From Salegentibacter holothuriorum (lineage in GTDB: Bacteria > Bacteroidota > Bacteroidia > Flavobacteriales > Flavobacteriaceae): DNA of 64,000 bases. Positions 17,615 through 27,526 of this stretch are shown one piece after another. Both the position numbers and the translations under genes were made by a program. The stretch is from contig NZ_FUYY01000001.1 in assembly GCF_900168045.1 (NCBI RefSeq), forward strand, positions 682,001 through 746,000, written 5' to 3'. The notes under the pieces are model-generated. The model had not been told where the DNA came from, searched no databases, and saw only the letters and a program-made list of their open reading frames with translations. The number at the start of each line of letters is the position of its first letter. Positions within the stretch are counted from its first letter, which is position 1.

Positions 17615-20446
17615 ATGGCTAAAACCGAAGAAAATATAGAAGTATTAGGGGCTCGCGTCCATAATCTTAAAAATATAGATGTTAATATTCCCAGAGAAAA
17701 ACTGGTAGTGATTACCGGCCTTTCAGGCTCTGGAAAATCTTCCCTGGCTTTCGATACCATTTATGCTGAAGGACAACGCCGCTATATTGAAACTTTCTCA
17801 GCTTATGCCAGGCAATTTCTAGGTGGCCTGGAACGTCCCGATGTCGATAAAATTGAAGGTCTCTCCCCAGTTATTGCTATAGAGCAAAAAACCACCAGTA
17901 AAAATCCTAGAAGTACGGTTGGGACTATTACCGAGATTTACGATTTCCTTCGTCTTCTTTTTGCCCGGGCAGGAGATGCTTATAGTTACGAGACCGGCGA
18001 GAAGATGGTGAGCTATACCGATAGCCAGATAAAAAATCTTATTTTAAAAGATTTTAAAGGAAAAAAAGTGAGCGTGCTCGCTCCAGTTATTAAATCTAGA
18101 AAAGGGCATTATCGGGAATTGTTTGAACAAATAGCCAAGCAGGGGTTTTTAAAAGCTCGAGTAGATGGTGAAGTTCGTGACCTGGTAAAAGGAATGAAAT
18201 TAGATCGTTACAAAACACACGATATTGAAATTGTAATAGATAGGTTAAAAATAGATGATAAAACAGATGCGCAAAAACGCCTGGACGAGAGCATAAAAAC
18301 TGCGATGTACCACGGCAATGATACGCTTATGATCTTGGAGCAGGAAACCGAGAAAGTACGTTACTTTAGCAGGAACCTAATGTGCCCTACTACCGGAATT
18401 TCCTATCCAAACCCAGAGCCTAATACATTCTCATTTAATTCACCTAAGGGAGCCTGCCCCAGCTGTAATGGCATTGGCACATTATACCAGGTGAATATTG
18501 ATAAAATTATTCCAGATTATTCTAAATCAATTAAAAATGGTGCTTTGGCCCCTCACGGTCCTCAGAAGAAAAACTGGGTGTTTTCTCAACTGGAATTAAT
18601 TGCAGAAAGATGGAATTTTAAATTAACAGATCCTGTTTCTAAAATTCCAGATGCCGCAATGAAGTTTATTCTGCACGGAGGAAAGGAAACCTTTACTAAA
18701 GAGTCTAAAAGCCTTGGCGTAAACCGGGAGTTTAAGATCAATTTTGAAGGTGTAGCTACTTTTATTGAAACCACTTTTAATAATAACGACTCCACTTCCC
18801 TGAGGCGTTGGGCCAAAGAATATATGGACAAGGTTGATTGCCCAGATTGTGAGGGTACTCGACTCAGGAAAGAATCGCTTTATTTTAAAATTTACGACAA
18901 AAATATAGCCGAACTTTCTTCAATGGATATTGAAGATTTGGCTAAATGGTTTGTAGGCTTAGAAAAAAAACTTAGCGAAAAACAAAATCAGATTGCTGCT
19001 GAAGTTATTAAAGAAATTAGAACAAGAATTGGTTTCCTGGTAGATGTAGGACTCACTTACCTTTCGCTTAACCGTGGTTCAAAATCTCTTTCCGGTGGGG
19101 AAGCACAACGAATAAGGTTGGCTACACAAATTGGTTCGCAACTAGTAGGTGTTCTTTATATTTTAGATGAACCTAGTATTGGTTTGCATCAGCGGGACAA
19201 CGAAAAACTTATTAATTCCTTAATTTCTCTTCGCGACATTGGTAATTCTGTTATTGTGGTTGAACACGATAAAGATATGATAGAACGTGCCGATTATGTG
19301 ATAGATATTGGCCCTAGAGCAGGAAAACACGGCGGAGAAATTATTAGTGAAGGGCCTCCTTCAGAATTAAAAAAACACGATACCCTTACCGCATCCTATT
19401 TAAACGGGAAGAAAGAAATTGAAATTCCGAAGGAAAGAAGAAAAGGAAACGGGAAAAATATTGAGCTGAAAGGAGCTACAGGAAATAACCTTAAAAATGT
19501 TTCTATTAAAATTCCATTAGGAAAAATGATCGCGGTTACCGGCGTTTCAGGAAGTGGAAAATCTACTTTAATAAATGAGACCCTCTACCCTATTATGAAT
19601 GCGCATTATTTTAATGGGGTAAAAGAACCAAAACCTTATAAAACAATTAAGGGACTGGATAATGCCGATAAGGTGATAGACATTAACCAGACGCCAATTG
19701 GTAGAACTCCAAGATCTAACCCGGCTACTTATACCGGCGTATTTTCTGAAATTAGGAGCTTGTTTGCAAAAACACCCGAAGCCCTTATTAGAGGATATAA
19801 ACCGGGTAGATTTAGTTTCAATGTTAAAGGCGGAAGATGTGAAACTTGCAGAGGTGGCGGACTTAGAGTTATAGAGATGAATTTCCTTCCCGATGTGTAT
19901 GTAGAATGTGAAACCTGCCAGGGAAAACGTTTTAACAGGGAAACTTTAGAAATTAGGTATAAAGGAAAATCTATTGCCGATGTTTTGGAAATGACCATTA
20001 ATGAAGCAACTACCTTCTTTGAGCCAATTCCGAAGATATATAGAAAATTAAAAACTATTAAAGATGTTGGCCTGGGCTATGTTACTTTAGGACAACAAAG
20101 TACAACGCTTTCTGGTGGGGAAGCACAGCGTATTAAACTCGCTACAGAACTTTCTAAGCGCGATACCGGGAATACTTTTTATATCTTAGACGAACCAACT
20201 ACCGGTTTACACTTTGAAGATATTCGGGTTTTAATGGATGTTTTAAATGAATTGACCAATAAAGGAAATACCGTCCTTATTATTGAACATAATATGGATG
20301 TTATAAAAATGGCCGATTATATATTCGATATTGGCCCTGAAGGTGGAAAAAATGGTGGAAAAGTAATTGCCAAAGGCACACCCGAGGAAGTAGCTAAATC
20401 AAAGAAAAGTTACACAGCCGAATTCCTTAAGAAAGAATTACACTAA
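17615..20446 (+). CDS. uvrA: UvrABC excinuclease subunit A
   Basis: I took the ATG at 17615 ([20 protein letters not shown]) rather than the TTG four codons earlier. The protein is 943 residues, full length. Both ABC ATPase heads are intact: Walker [10 protein letters not shown] (about 35-43) and GVSGSGKST (about 643-651), with signature motifs [13 protein letters not shown] and [13 protein letters not shown] and the switch regions VVEHDKDM and IIEHNMDV. The UvrB-interaction region and the C-terminal zinc module (CETCRGGG...[10 protein letters not shown]) are present. In the first zinc module the first CxxC reads CPTT, so one Cys is missing. UvrA recognises bulky DNA lesions and loads UvrB. 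The LOG-family gene follows after 16 bases. Confidence 0.97.
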   Translation: MAKTEENIEVLGARVHNLKNIDVNIPREKLVVITGLSGSGKSSLAFDTIYAEGQRRYIETFSAYARQFLGGLERPDVDKIEGLSPVIAIEQKTTSKNPRSTVGTITEIYDFLRLLFARAGDAYSYETGEKMVSYTDSQIKNLILKDFKGKKVSVLAPVIKSRKGHYRELFEQIAKQGFLKARVDGEVRDLVKGMKLDRYKTHDIEIVIDRLKIDDKTDAQKRLDESIKTAMYHGNDTLMILEQETEKVRYFSRNLMCPTTGISYPNPEPNTFSFNSPKGACPSCNGIGTLYQVNIDKIIPDYSKSIKNGALAPHGPQKKNWVFSQLELIAERWNFKLTDPVSKIPDAAMKFILHGGKETFTKESKSLGVNREFKINFEGVATFIETTFNNNDSTSLRRWAKEYMDKVDCPDCEGTRLRKESLYFKIYDKNIAELSSMDIEDLAKWFVGLEKKLSEKQNQIAAEVIKEIRTRIGFLVDVGLTYLSLNRGSKSLSGGEAQRIRLATQIGSQLVGVLYILDEPSIGLHQRDNEKLINSLISLRDIGNSVIVVEHDKDMIERADYVIDIGPRAGKHGGEIISEGPPSELKKHDTLTASYLNGKKEIEIPKERRKGNGKNIELKGATGNNLKNVSIKIPLGKMIAVTGVSGSGKSTLINETLYPIMNAHYFNGVKEPKPYKTIKGLDNADKVIDINQTPIGRTPRSNPATYTGVFSEIRSLFAKTPEALIRGYKPGRFSFNVKGGRCETCRGGGLRVIEMNFLPDVYVECETCQGKRFNRETLEIRYKGKSIADVLEMTINEATTFFEPIPKIYRKLKTIKDVGLGYVTLGQQSTTLSGGEAQRIKLATELSKRDTGNTFYILDEPTTGLHFEDIRVLMDVLNELTNKGNTVLIIEHNMDVIKMADYIFDIGPEGGKNGGKVIAKGTPEEVAKSKKSYTAEFLKKELH

Positions 20447-20462
20447 CTATACTAATTATTAT

Positions 20463-21152
20463 ATGAACAATAATCTTAAAAATAAAGCCTGGAACGAAAT
20501 CAAAACAAACGATTCCTGGGCGATCTTTAAAATAATGGGCGAATTTGTAAATGGCTATGAAAAGCTAAGTCAAATTGGTCCATGTGTTTCTATATTTGGT
20601 TCAGCGAGAACCAAACCAGATCAAAAATATTACAAACTAGCCGAAAAGATTTCTAAAAAGATCGTGGAAAACGGTTATGGAGTAATTACCGGTGGAGGCC
20701 CCGGAATTATGGAAGCAGGAAATAAAGGAGCTCACCTTGGTGGTGGAACTTCTGTAGGTCTTAATATAGATTTGCCTTTTGAGCAACATGATAATCCTTA
20801 TATAGATAACGACAAAAGCCTGGATTTTGATTATTTCTTTGTTAGAAAAGTAATGTTCGTTAAATATTCTCAAGGTTTTGTAGTTATGCCAGGTGGTTTT
20901 GGAACCTTAGATGAACTTTTTGAAGCCATTACTCTTATTCAAACCCATAAAATCGATAAATTCCCCATCATATTAGTGGGAAGGGATTTTTGGAGCGGAT
21001 TGGTAGATTGGGTTCAAAAAACTCTTTTAGATGATTTTCAAAATATTAGCGCACCAGATATGGATTTGGTTCAGGTAGTGGATACTGAAGATGAAGTTAT
21101 AGAGATTCTAAACGAATTCTACGGAGAGTATAACCTTAGTCCTAACTTTTAA
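20463..21152 (+). CDS. TIGR00730/LOG family Rossmann-fold protein
   Basis: The 229-residue protein has the LOG signatures GGGPGIMEAGNKGA and PGGFGTLDELFEA, which bind the nucleotide phosphate and carry the catalytic Arg/Glu. The N-terminal strand VSIFGSARTK is also typical. LOG proteins hydrolyse cytokinin-type or other nucleoside 5'-monophosphates to free base and ribose 5-phosphate; in bacteria outside plant associates the physiological substrate is often unknown. It is probably co-transcribed with uvrA from the promoter at 17590. Confidence 0.9.
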   Translation: MNNNLKNKAWNEIKTNDSWAIFKIMGEFVNGYEKLSQIGPCVSIFGSARTKPDQKYYKLAEKISKKIVENGYGVITGGGPGIMEAGNKGAHLGGGTSVGLNIDLPFEQHDNPYIDNDKSLDFDYFFVRKVMFVKYSQGFVVMPGGFGTLDELFEAITLIQTHKIDKFPIILVGRDFWSGLVDWVQKTLLDDFQNISAPDMDLVQVVDTEDEVIEILNEFYGEYNLSPNF

Positions 21153-21225
21153 TCAATTCTTTAGGAGGGATGAAAACTTTGAGTATATTTAACTCAAATT
21201 CTGTATTACATTAAATATATTCCCC

Positions 21226-24039
21226 TTGAGATTTTGTCTATTTTACGTATTATTTTTTGTGGGAATTGGATGGGGTTTTGCTCAAAACTCCATCTCTTTA
21301 AACGCTCACTTAAACGATAGTACACACACCTTTACTATAGAACAGGAATTGGTCTACACCAACTCCAGTAATGATACGCTTACCCAACTTTATCTTAATG
21401 ATTGGGCAAATGCCTTTAGCGCAAAAAATACCCCTCTGGCAAAACGCTTTGCCGAAGAATTTGCAAGACGCTTTAGATTTGCCAAAGCCCAAGAACGTGG
21501 TGCTACTTATATTAAAAGTATAAGGAGTTCTATACATGATAGCTTGATATGGGACAGGCCTGAAGCTGCTCAAGATCTTATTAGAATAAAACTTCACCAA
21601 CCTTTACTTCCAGGCCAGAATTTTATCATAAATCTTGATTACCAGGTTAAAATTCCTATAGATAAATTTACACGCTTTGGGGTAGATTCAGATAACAATT
21701 ATAAACTTAGGTATTGGTACATAACCCCTGGAGTTTATAAAAATGGAAAATGGCAAGTGTACAGCCATAAAAATTTGGGAGACCAGTATAATACACTTCA
21801 TGATGTTCAAATAGAACTTACAACCCCACCACAATATTATGTAGGCTCTGCTTTAGATTTTAAAAGTGTAAATACCCATAATGGTAAAAAAACGGTTAAG
21901 CTTTCTGGTAAGAATCAATTGGATAGTAAACTTTATCTTACTAATTCTTTTATTTTTGAATCCTTATCTACCAATACTCATGAAGTAATTACCAATGTAG
22001 ATGACGACGAGCTTCAGCCGGAAATAAAAAGTATCTTACTGGATCGTATCCTAAAATATTACAAGGAAAAATTAGGGGAATATCCACATGAAAAGATTTT
22101 TGTTACCCGTGATGACTACTTGAACAGTCCTATCTATGGCTTAAACCAATTACCGGGTTTTATTCGCCCTTTTCCAGATGGCTTTCAATATGATATTAAG
22201 CAATTTAAAACCATCACCAATTATTTACTAAAAAATTCAGTACACATAAATCCCAGAAAAGAACAGTGGATACATGATGCTATTCTGGTTTCCTTAATGA
22301 TAGATTATGTGAATGAATATTACCCTCACATGAAGCTCTTGGGCAATCTAAGCGATATTATTGGGGTAAGATGGTTCCATGCGGCAGATCTGGAATTTAA
22401 CGACCAATATCAATTTCTTTATATGAATATGGCACGAATGAATTTAGATCAGCCATTAAGTTTAGCCCAGGATTCTCTCGTGAAATTCAATAAAAATATC
22501 GCAAATTCATATAAAGCCGGTGTAGGACTAAAATATGTAGAAGATTACCTGGGGAATGAAACGGTAAAAAAAGCTGTTAAAGATTTTTATACACAGCATA
22601 AAATGCAGCCAACTTCAGCTGAAGATTTTCAGCAAATCTTGCAGAAAGATGCTACAAAAGATCTTTCCTGGTTTTTTAAAGACTATGTAGGCTCAAACAA
22701 AAAGATAGACTTCACTATAGAAAACTTATTTAAAACCCGCGACTCCCTTAGGGTTACCATAAAAAATAAGGAGAAAAATGATTTCCCTATTTCATTATAT
22801 GGTTTAAAAGATGGGGAAATAGTCTTTAAAAAATGGATTGAAAATATAGATAAAACCAAAACTATAGAAATTGCCAGGCAAGGCGTAGATAGGCTTGCGC
22901 TAAATTATGAACAAAAAATACCGGAATTTAATCAGCGTGATAATTATAAAGCTGTAACCAAATTTTTTAACAAACCACTTCAAATTAGGTTATTCCAGGA
23001 TATTGAAGATCCAAAATATTCTCAGTTATTTTTTATGCCCGAGTTTAATTACAACCTATACGACGGGATTTCTATCGGGCCTAAATTGTATAACAAAACA
23101 GTTTTATCCAAAACTTTTAATTTCAGCATTTCTCCAAAATATGGTTTTAATAGTAAAACCATAGTGGGTTCGGCTTCTGTTACCAATAAGCATCAGTTTG
23201 CTAATAAAGAACTTTATGCTATTACTTATGGGATTGGAGGAACCCGCTATTCTTACGGTTATAACTTGTTCTATGAAAAATACACGCCTTTTATAAATTT
23301 TTCTTTCAGAAATAAATATTTACGCGATAACGAGCGGCAAAATCTCCTAATTAGAAACGTAAACGTGAGGCGGGATATAGACCCTACCCGGGATTTGGAA
23401 CAACCAAATTATAATGTATTTAATATAAATTATCGCTATAGCAAACCTCATTTAGTAGATTATTATTCGGCTTCTTTCGATTTTCAACTGGCAGAAAAGT
23501 TTAGTAAAATATCTATGAGCCTGGAGTATAGAAAATTGTTTAGAAATAACCGTCAAATCAACCTACGCTTTTTTACGGGAACATTTCTATACAGTGATGC
23601 TATGGAAACAAATTACTTTAGCTTTGCTTTAGATAGGCCTACAGATTATCTTTTTGATTATAATTATTACGGAAGAAGTCAGGGTTCTGGTTTATTTAGT
23701 CAACAGATTATTGTTGCTGAAGGTGGTTTTAAATCGCAGTTGCAACCAGAATATGCCAACCAATGGTTAAGTACTTTAAATGCCAGCACCAATCTTTATA
23801 AGTGGTTTTTTATTTATGGTGATGTAGGATTGGTAAAAAACCAGCATCAAAATGCGCGGTTTTTATATGACTCTGGAATTAGGCTAAGCCTGGTAGACGA
23901 TTACTTTGAATTATTCTTTCCCGTTTATTCCAATTTAGGTTGGGAAGTTGCCCAGGAAAATTATGATCAAAAAATTCGGTTTATTGTTTCTCTGGATCTT
24001 AACACCTTAATCAAACTTTTTACCCGCCGTTGGTATTAA
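21226..24039 (+). CDS. M1-peptidase-like protein lacking the zinc site, fused to a C-terminal beta-barrel
   Basis: It begins with TTG, the only good start before a signal peptide (RFCLFYVLFFVGIGWGFAQ); an in-frame stop lies 36 bases upstream. The protein is 937 residues. Residues about 20-500 follow the M1/gluzincin plan: an N-terminal beta domain, the GLNQLPGFIRPF segment and a helical domain. Where HExxH and the following NEG should be, the protein reads KTITN (328-332) and HDA (350-352), and no HExxH occurs anywhere, so it should be catalytically inactive. Residues about 560-937 are alternating aromatic beta strands that end in Tyr, typical of an outer-membrane barrel. I know similar fusions as metalloprotease-like proteins in Flavobacteriaceae. 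It is probably a surface binding or assembly protein. Confidence 0.8.
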   Translation: MRFCLFYVLFFVGIGWGFAQNSISLNAHLNDSTHTFTIEQELVYTNSSNDTLTQLYLNDWANAFSAKNTPLAKRFAEEFARRFRFAKAQERGATYIKSIRSSIHDSLIWDRPEAAQDLIRIKLHQPLLPGQNFIINLDYQVKIPIDKFTRFGVDSDNNYKLRYWYITPGVYKNGKWQVYSHKNLGDQYNTLHDVQIELTTPPQYYVGSALDFKSVNTHNGKKTVKLSGKNQLDSKLYLTNSFIFESLSTNTHEVITNVDDDELQPEIKSILLDRILKYYKEKLGEYPHEKIFVTRDDYLNSPIYGLNQLPGFIRPFPDGFQYDIKQFKTITNYLLKNSVHINPRKEQWIHDAILVSLMIDYVNEYYPHMKLLGNLSDIIGVRWFHAADLEFNDQYQFLYMNMARMNLDQPLSLAQDSLVKFNKNIANSYKAGVGLKYVEDYLGNETVKKAVKDFYTQHKMQPTSAEDFQQILQKDATKDLSWFFKDYVGSNKKIDFTIENLFKTRDSLRVTIKNKEKNDFPISLYGLKDGEIVFKKWIENIDKTKTIEIARQGVDRLALNYEQKIPEFNQRDNYKAVTKFFNKPLQIRLFQDIEDPKYSQLFFMPEFNYNLYDGISIGPKLYNKTVLSKTFNFSISPKYGFNSKTIVGSASVTNKHQFANKELYAITYGIGGTRYSYGYNLFYEKYTPFINFSFRNKYLRDNERQNLLIRNVNVRRDIDPTRDLEQPNYNVFNINYRYSKPHLVDYYSASFDFQLAEKFSKISMSLEYRKLFRNNRQINLRFFTGTFLYSDAMETNYFSFALDRPTDYLFDYNYYGRSQGSGLFSQQIIVAEGGFKSQLQPEYANQWLSTLNASTNLYKWFFIYGDVGLVKNQHQNARFLYDSGIRLSLVDDYFELFFPVYSNLGWEVAQENYDQKIRFIVSLDLNTLIKLFTRRWY

Positions 24040-24191
24040 CAAATTTTTAATTAGCTTAACTAATTCTTAGCTTTCCTTACCTCAATTACAGGAAAATTAA
24101 TATTTCGTATTATTTTACCTATTTAATTTAATTAAACACAATAAAAATAATTTAAAATACACTTTTCTTAAAATATTTAGATTTTAATGAA

Positions 24192-24222
24192 TTGTGTACA
24201 ATCTAAGTTTTCGTTACATTTG
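24192..24222 (+). promoter_or_regulatory. Promoter of the E1 fusion gene
   Basis: A TTG at 24192-24194 and TACATTTG at 24215-24222 with 20 bases between match the Bacteroidota -33/-7 pattern (TTG ... TAnnTTTG). Transcription should start near 24229, giving a leader of about 110 bases. Confidence 0.7.
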
Positions 24223-24323
24223 TTCTTAATCAAGAACCTTAGGCTAAGCCTCCAAGGTTACGAATTTGAAAAATACATTTAAAATTCGAGGTAAACCTCG
24301 GAGAACTAAACCCTCACTGAGGG
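24222..24323 (+). promoter_or_regulatory. Hairpin-rich 5' leader of the E1 fusion gene
   Basis: Four short perfect inverted repeats follow the promoter: GTTCTT/AAGAAC (24222-24237), AGGC/GCCT inside 24241-24251, CGAGG/CCTCG (24287-24300) and CCCTC/GAGGG (24311-24323). The last ends 16 bases before the start codon. The unusual density suggests leader-mediated control or mRNA stabilisation. No known riboswitch class is recognised. Confidence 0.5.
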
Positions 24324-24339
24324 CTTCAAAATAACGTTC

Positions 24340-26742
24340 ATGCAAAGCGAAACACAAACTAAAGATTCAATTTCATTTGAGGATTTCAAAGCTCAGGTAA
24401 TGGCAGATTATAAAATAGCCGTTACCAGCCGGGAATGTAGCCTTTTGGGAAGACGCGAAGTACTTACTGGAAAAGCTAAATTCGGAATTTTTGGCGATGG
24501 GAAAGAAGTGCCGCAGCTAGCAATGGCCAAAGCTTTTAAAAATGGCGATTTTAGATCTGGTTACTATCGTGATCAAACCTTTATGATGGCTATAAATCAG
24601 TTTAGTATTGAACATTTCTTTGCCGGCTTATATGCTGATTCTAACCTGGAAAATGAACCAATGTCTGGCGGAAGACAAATGGGAGGTCACTTTACCACTC
24701 ACAGCCTTAACGAAGACGGCAGCTGGAAAAACCTGATAGAACAAAAAAACTCCAGTGCAGATATTTCTCCTACCGCTGGCCAAATGCCAAGACTTTTAGG
24801 ACTCGCACAAGCGTCAAAAATATACAGAAACGTAGAAGGAATTTCATCTGAAAAATTTTCAGAAGACGGAAATGAGATCGCCTGGGGAACCATTGGTAAT
24901 GCCAGCACAAGTGAAGGTCATTTCTGGGAAACCCTTAATGCAGCCGGCGTACTACAGGTGCCTATGGTTCTAAGTGTTTGGGATGATGAATACGGAATTT
25001 CGGTTCACGCAGCACATCAAACCACAAAAGAAAGTATTTCTGAAATCGTAAAAGGATTCCAGAGAGATGAAGAAAATAAAGGTTACGAAATTATTGTTGT
25101 AAATGGATGGGATTATGTCGCGCTGATTGAAGCTTATGAAAAAGCTGAAAAAATAGCTCGTAGAGAACACTGTCCGGTTCTTATTCACGTGGTAGAACTC
25201 ACACAACCACAAGGGCACTCTACTTCTGGATCACACGAACGCTATAAAAATGAACAACGTTTGTCCTGGGAGCGTGAATACGATTGTAATGTTAAGTTTA
25301 GAGAATGGATTCTGGAAAACAATATTAGTACAAATGAAGAGCTTGAGGAAATAGAAAAACAAATAAAAGGTGAAGTTAGGGAAGGCAAAAAAACTGCCTG
25401 GGATAATTATATACAACCTACTAAAGAGAAACAAAAAGAACTACTCACTGTACTTTCTAAATTAACAAAAAATACTGATGAAAAAGATGCAGTAGTTAAA
25501 CTGGCTAAAGACTTAAACGCTAATAAAGATCCACTTAAAAAAGATCTTGCTATTGTCGCAAGAAAAGCCTTAAGGTTAATAAGAAGGGAAAAATCTGAAG
25601 AAAAATCTAAACTTATTGATTGGCTGAATGAATTCAATAAAGCCATGGCTGAAGATTACAACAGCCACTTATACATAGCATCTAACAATCTTCAAACCGA
25701 AGTTTTACCAGAATTTGATGATGATTCGACTGAAGTAGATGGAAGAATCATTTTACGTGATAATTTTGATCAAATATTTGAAAATAAACCTGAAACCCTA
25801 ATTTTTGGAGAAGACGCCGGTGAGATTGGTGATGTAAACCAGGGATTGGAAGGTCTTCAGAATAAATACGGAAAACTACGTGTAGCAGATGTTGGTATTC
25901 GAGAAGCTACTATTCTTGGCCAGGGAATTGGAATGGCAATGAGAGGACTAAGGCCTATTGCCGAGATTCAATACCTGGATTATGTGATGTATGCATTACA
26001 GGGAATGAGTGACGATCTTGCTACCTTACAGTATAGAACCAAAGGAAAACAAAAAGCTCCACTAATTATAAGAACCCGTGGTCACCGTTTAGAAGGAATT
26101 TGGCATAGTGGCTCACAAATGGGCGGAATCCTAAACCTGGTACGCGGTATGTATGTGCTTGTACCAAGAAACATGACTAAAGCTGCAGGATTTTATAATA
26201 CTTTATTAGAACAGGATACCCCGGCATTATTAGTAGAATGTTTAAATGGCTATCGTCTAAAAGAGAAAAAACCAAGTAATTTACCTGAACTTAGAACACC
26301 AATAGGAAAGGTTGAAACTGTAAGAGAAGGAAGCGATATTACCCTGGTTTCTTATGGATCTACCTTAAGAATTGTCGCACAAACTGCAGAGGAATTAAGT
26401 GAGTTCGGTATCAATGTCGAAGTAATTGATGTTCAGTCTTTACTTCCATTTGATCTGGATCATGATATCGTAAAGAGCGTAGAAAAAACCAACCGTCTCC
26501 TGGTTATAGATGAAGATGTTCCGGGAGGAGCTTCTGCATTTATTCTGGATAAGGTTTTAAATGAACAAAACGCCTGGAGATACCTGGACAGCAAGCCACA
26601 AACGCTTACCGCTAAAGAGCACAGGCCGGCTTATGGTACAGATGGTGATTACTTTAGTAAACCTTCAGCAGAAGATATTTTCGAAAAAGTTTACTCGATT
26701 TTTAACGAGGTTAATCCTGAAGAATATCCCGCGATAAGATAA
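24340..26742 (+). CDS. 2-oxoacid dehydrogenase E1, alpha and beta subunits fused
   Basis: The 800-residue single chain joins an E1 alpha part (about 1-390) to an E1 beta part (about 455-800). The alpha part has the family blocks QTFMMAINQFSIEHFFAGLY and GHSTSGSHERYKN. Its metal/TPP motif is altered: IGNASTSEG (Asn187) and WDDEYGIS (Asp216) replace the usual G-D/E-G and NN. The beta part has FGEDAGEIGDVNQGLEGLQ, EIQYLDYVMYA and VPGGASAFILDK. This is the standard Bacteroidota E1 fusion, which with E2 and E3 decarboxylates branched-chain 2-oxo acids (2-oxoisovalerate) or possibly pyruvate. Branched-chain products feed iso-fatty acids. It has its own promoter and terminator, and E2/E3 are not in the window. 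Confidence 0.88.
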   Translation: MQSETQTKDSISFEDFKAQVMADYKIAVTSRECSLLGRREVLTGKAKFGIFGDGKEVPQLAMAKAFKNGDFRSGYYRDQTFMMAINQFSIEHFFAGLYADSNLENEPMSGGRQMGGHFTTHSLNEDGSWKNLIEQKNSSADISPTAGQMPRLLGLAQASKIYRNVEGISSEKFSEDGNEIAWGTIGNASTSEGHFWETLNAAGVLQVPMVLSVWDDEYGISVHAAHQTTKESISEIVKGFQRDEENKGYEIIVVNGWDYVALIEAYEKAEKIARREHCPVLIHVVELTQPQGHSTSGSHERYKNEQRLSWEREYDCNVKFREWILENNISTNEELEEIEKQIKGEVREGKKTAWDNYIQPTKEKQKELLTVLSKLTKNTDEKDAVVKLAKDLNANKDPLKKDLAIVARKALRLIRREKSEEKSKLIDWLNEFNKAMAEDYNSHLYIASNNLQTEVLPEFDDDSTEVDGRIILRDNFDQIFENKPETLIFGEDAGEIGDVNQGLEGLQNKYGKLRVADVGIREATILGQGIGMAMRGLRPIAEIQYLDYVMYALQGMSDDLATLQYRTKGKQKAPLIIRTRGHRLEGIWHSGSQMGGILNLVRGMYVLVPRNMTKAAGFYNTLLEQDTPALLVECLNGYRLKEKKPSNLPELRTPIGKVETVREGSDITLVSYGSTLRIVAQTAEELSEFGINVEVIDVQSLLPFDLDHDIVKSVEKTNRLLVIDEDVPGGASAFILDKVLNEQNAWRYLDSKPQTLTAKEHRPAYGTDGDYFSKPSAEDIFEKVYSIFNEVNPEEYPAIR

Positions 26743-26767
26743 ATCTTATTTAATGGTTTAAAATATA

Positions 26768-26803
26768 AATCCCCGATCTAGATTTAGATTGGGGATTTTT
26801 TAT
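26768..26803 (+). terminator. Terminator of the E1 fusion gene
   Basis: Stem AATCCCC/GGGGATT, with inner pairing of GATCTA to TAGATT, is followed by TTTTTATTTTG. It begins 26 bases after the stop codon of the E1 gene. Confidence 0.88.
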
Positions 26804-26844
26804 TTTGTCAAATTCAACCTAATAGATCCTGAAATAATCAAGGT

Positions 26845-27393
26845 TTAGAGCCATTGAAATTCACTGATTCTAAAGCCAATAAAACAATCATCTACACAGC
26901 CTTTTTGAACAAAACCGCAATTAGAAATAATTCCGGTGTCGTTGGTATTAAAGTAAACATCATTCTCACCGGTATTTACTCTTAAATATTCTGAAATGCA
27001 GGTTTCATATAATTCATCTATAAGCAAAGGATCAAAACCTTCAGAGTTACTACCGATTTCCTCTCCGGTTTCTGTGTAAGATTCAATTTCTACTTCTTCC
27101 AGTTCGCTCTCCTCGTTAAGCACCTGTTCAAAATAAAGGTACTCTCTTTTGCTAACAAGGCCATCTTTTACAGTAATGGTAGTTCTACTGCCAAATCCCG
27201 ACCAGGAAATAAAACTCACGGTGTAGCTGTAGGTTTCATCATTCTGTGCTTTTAGCTCCTTCCACATTGTTTTACTATCGCTGTAACTGATGCCACTTTC
27301 GCCGGTAATTTCACCTCTATCGATGTCATTGCTCGAGCAAGATAAAAGAGTAATGCAAAATAAAAATAAGATAAAACAGTTTGAAATCTTCAT
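26845..27393 (-). CDS. Small lipoprotein, DUF6174-like
   Basis: The 182-residue protein has a lipobox ITLLSC (Cys19) and a compact domain. SKTMWKELKAQNDETYSYTVSF and TTITVKDGLVSKREY fit my memory of DUF6174-like lipoproteins, which carry a W...YSY...T.TV pattern. Four cysteines in the last 45 residues could form disulfides outside the cytoplasm. Nothing indicates a substrate. It is followed on the same strand's upstream side by a thioredoxin-like pseudogene, so a disulfide link between the two is imaginable but unsupported. Confidence 0.7.
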   Translation of the reverse strand: MKISNCFILFLFCITLLSCSSNDIDRGEITGESGISYSDSKTMWKELKAQNDETYSYTVSFISWSGFGSRTTITVKDGLVSKREYLYFEQVLNEESELEEVEIESYTETGEEIGSNSEGFDPLLIDELYETCISEYLRVNTGENDVYFNTNDTGIISNCGFVQKGCVDDCFIGFRISEFQWL

Positions 27394-27526
27394 AGTATCA
27401 GTTTTGAATGACTATATATAAGATGCAGAAAACTATATTTGGTTGCGTCAATCTGAGATAAATAATTCTTCATCGCTTACACCGATTTACTATATCAGTT
27501 CGGATAGTACCTAAAATTCTTTTTAG

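Larger units (their letters stand above)
24040..24339. other. Promoter region and leader of the E1 fusion gene
   Basis: This 300-base gap has no open frame. Its right half contains a clear promoter (24192-24222) and a leader with several tight hairpins, annotated separately. The left half (24040-24190) is plain AT-rich sequence. Confidence 0.6.
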
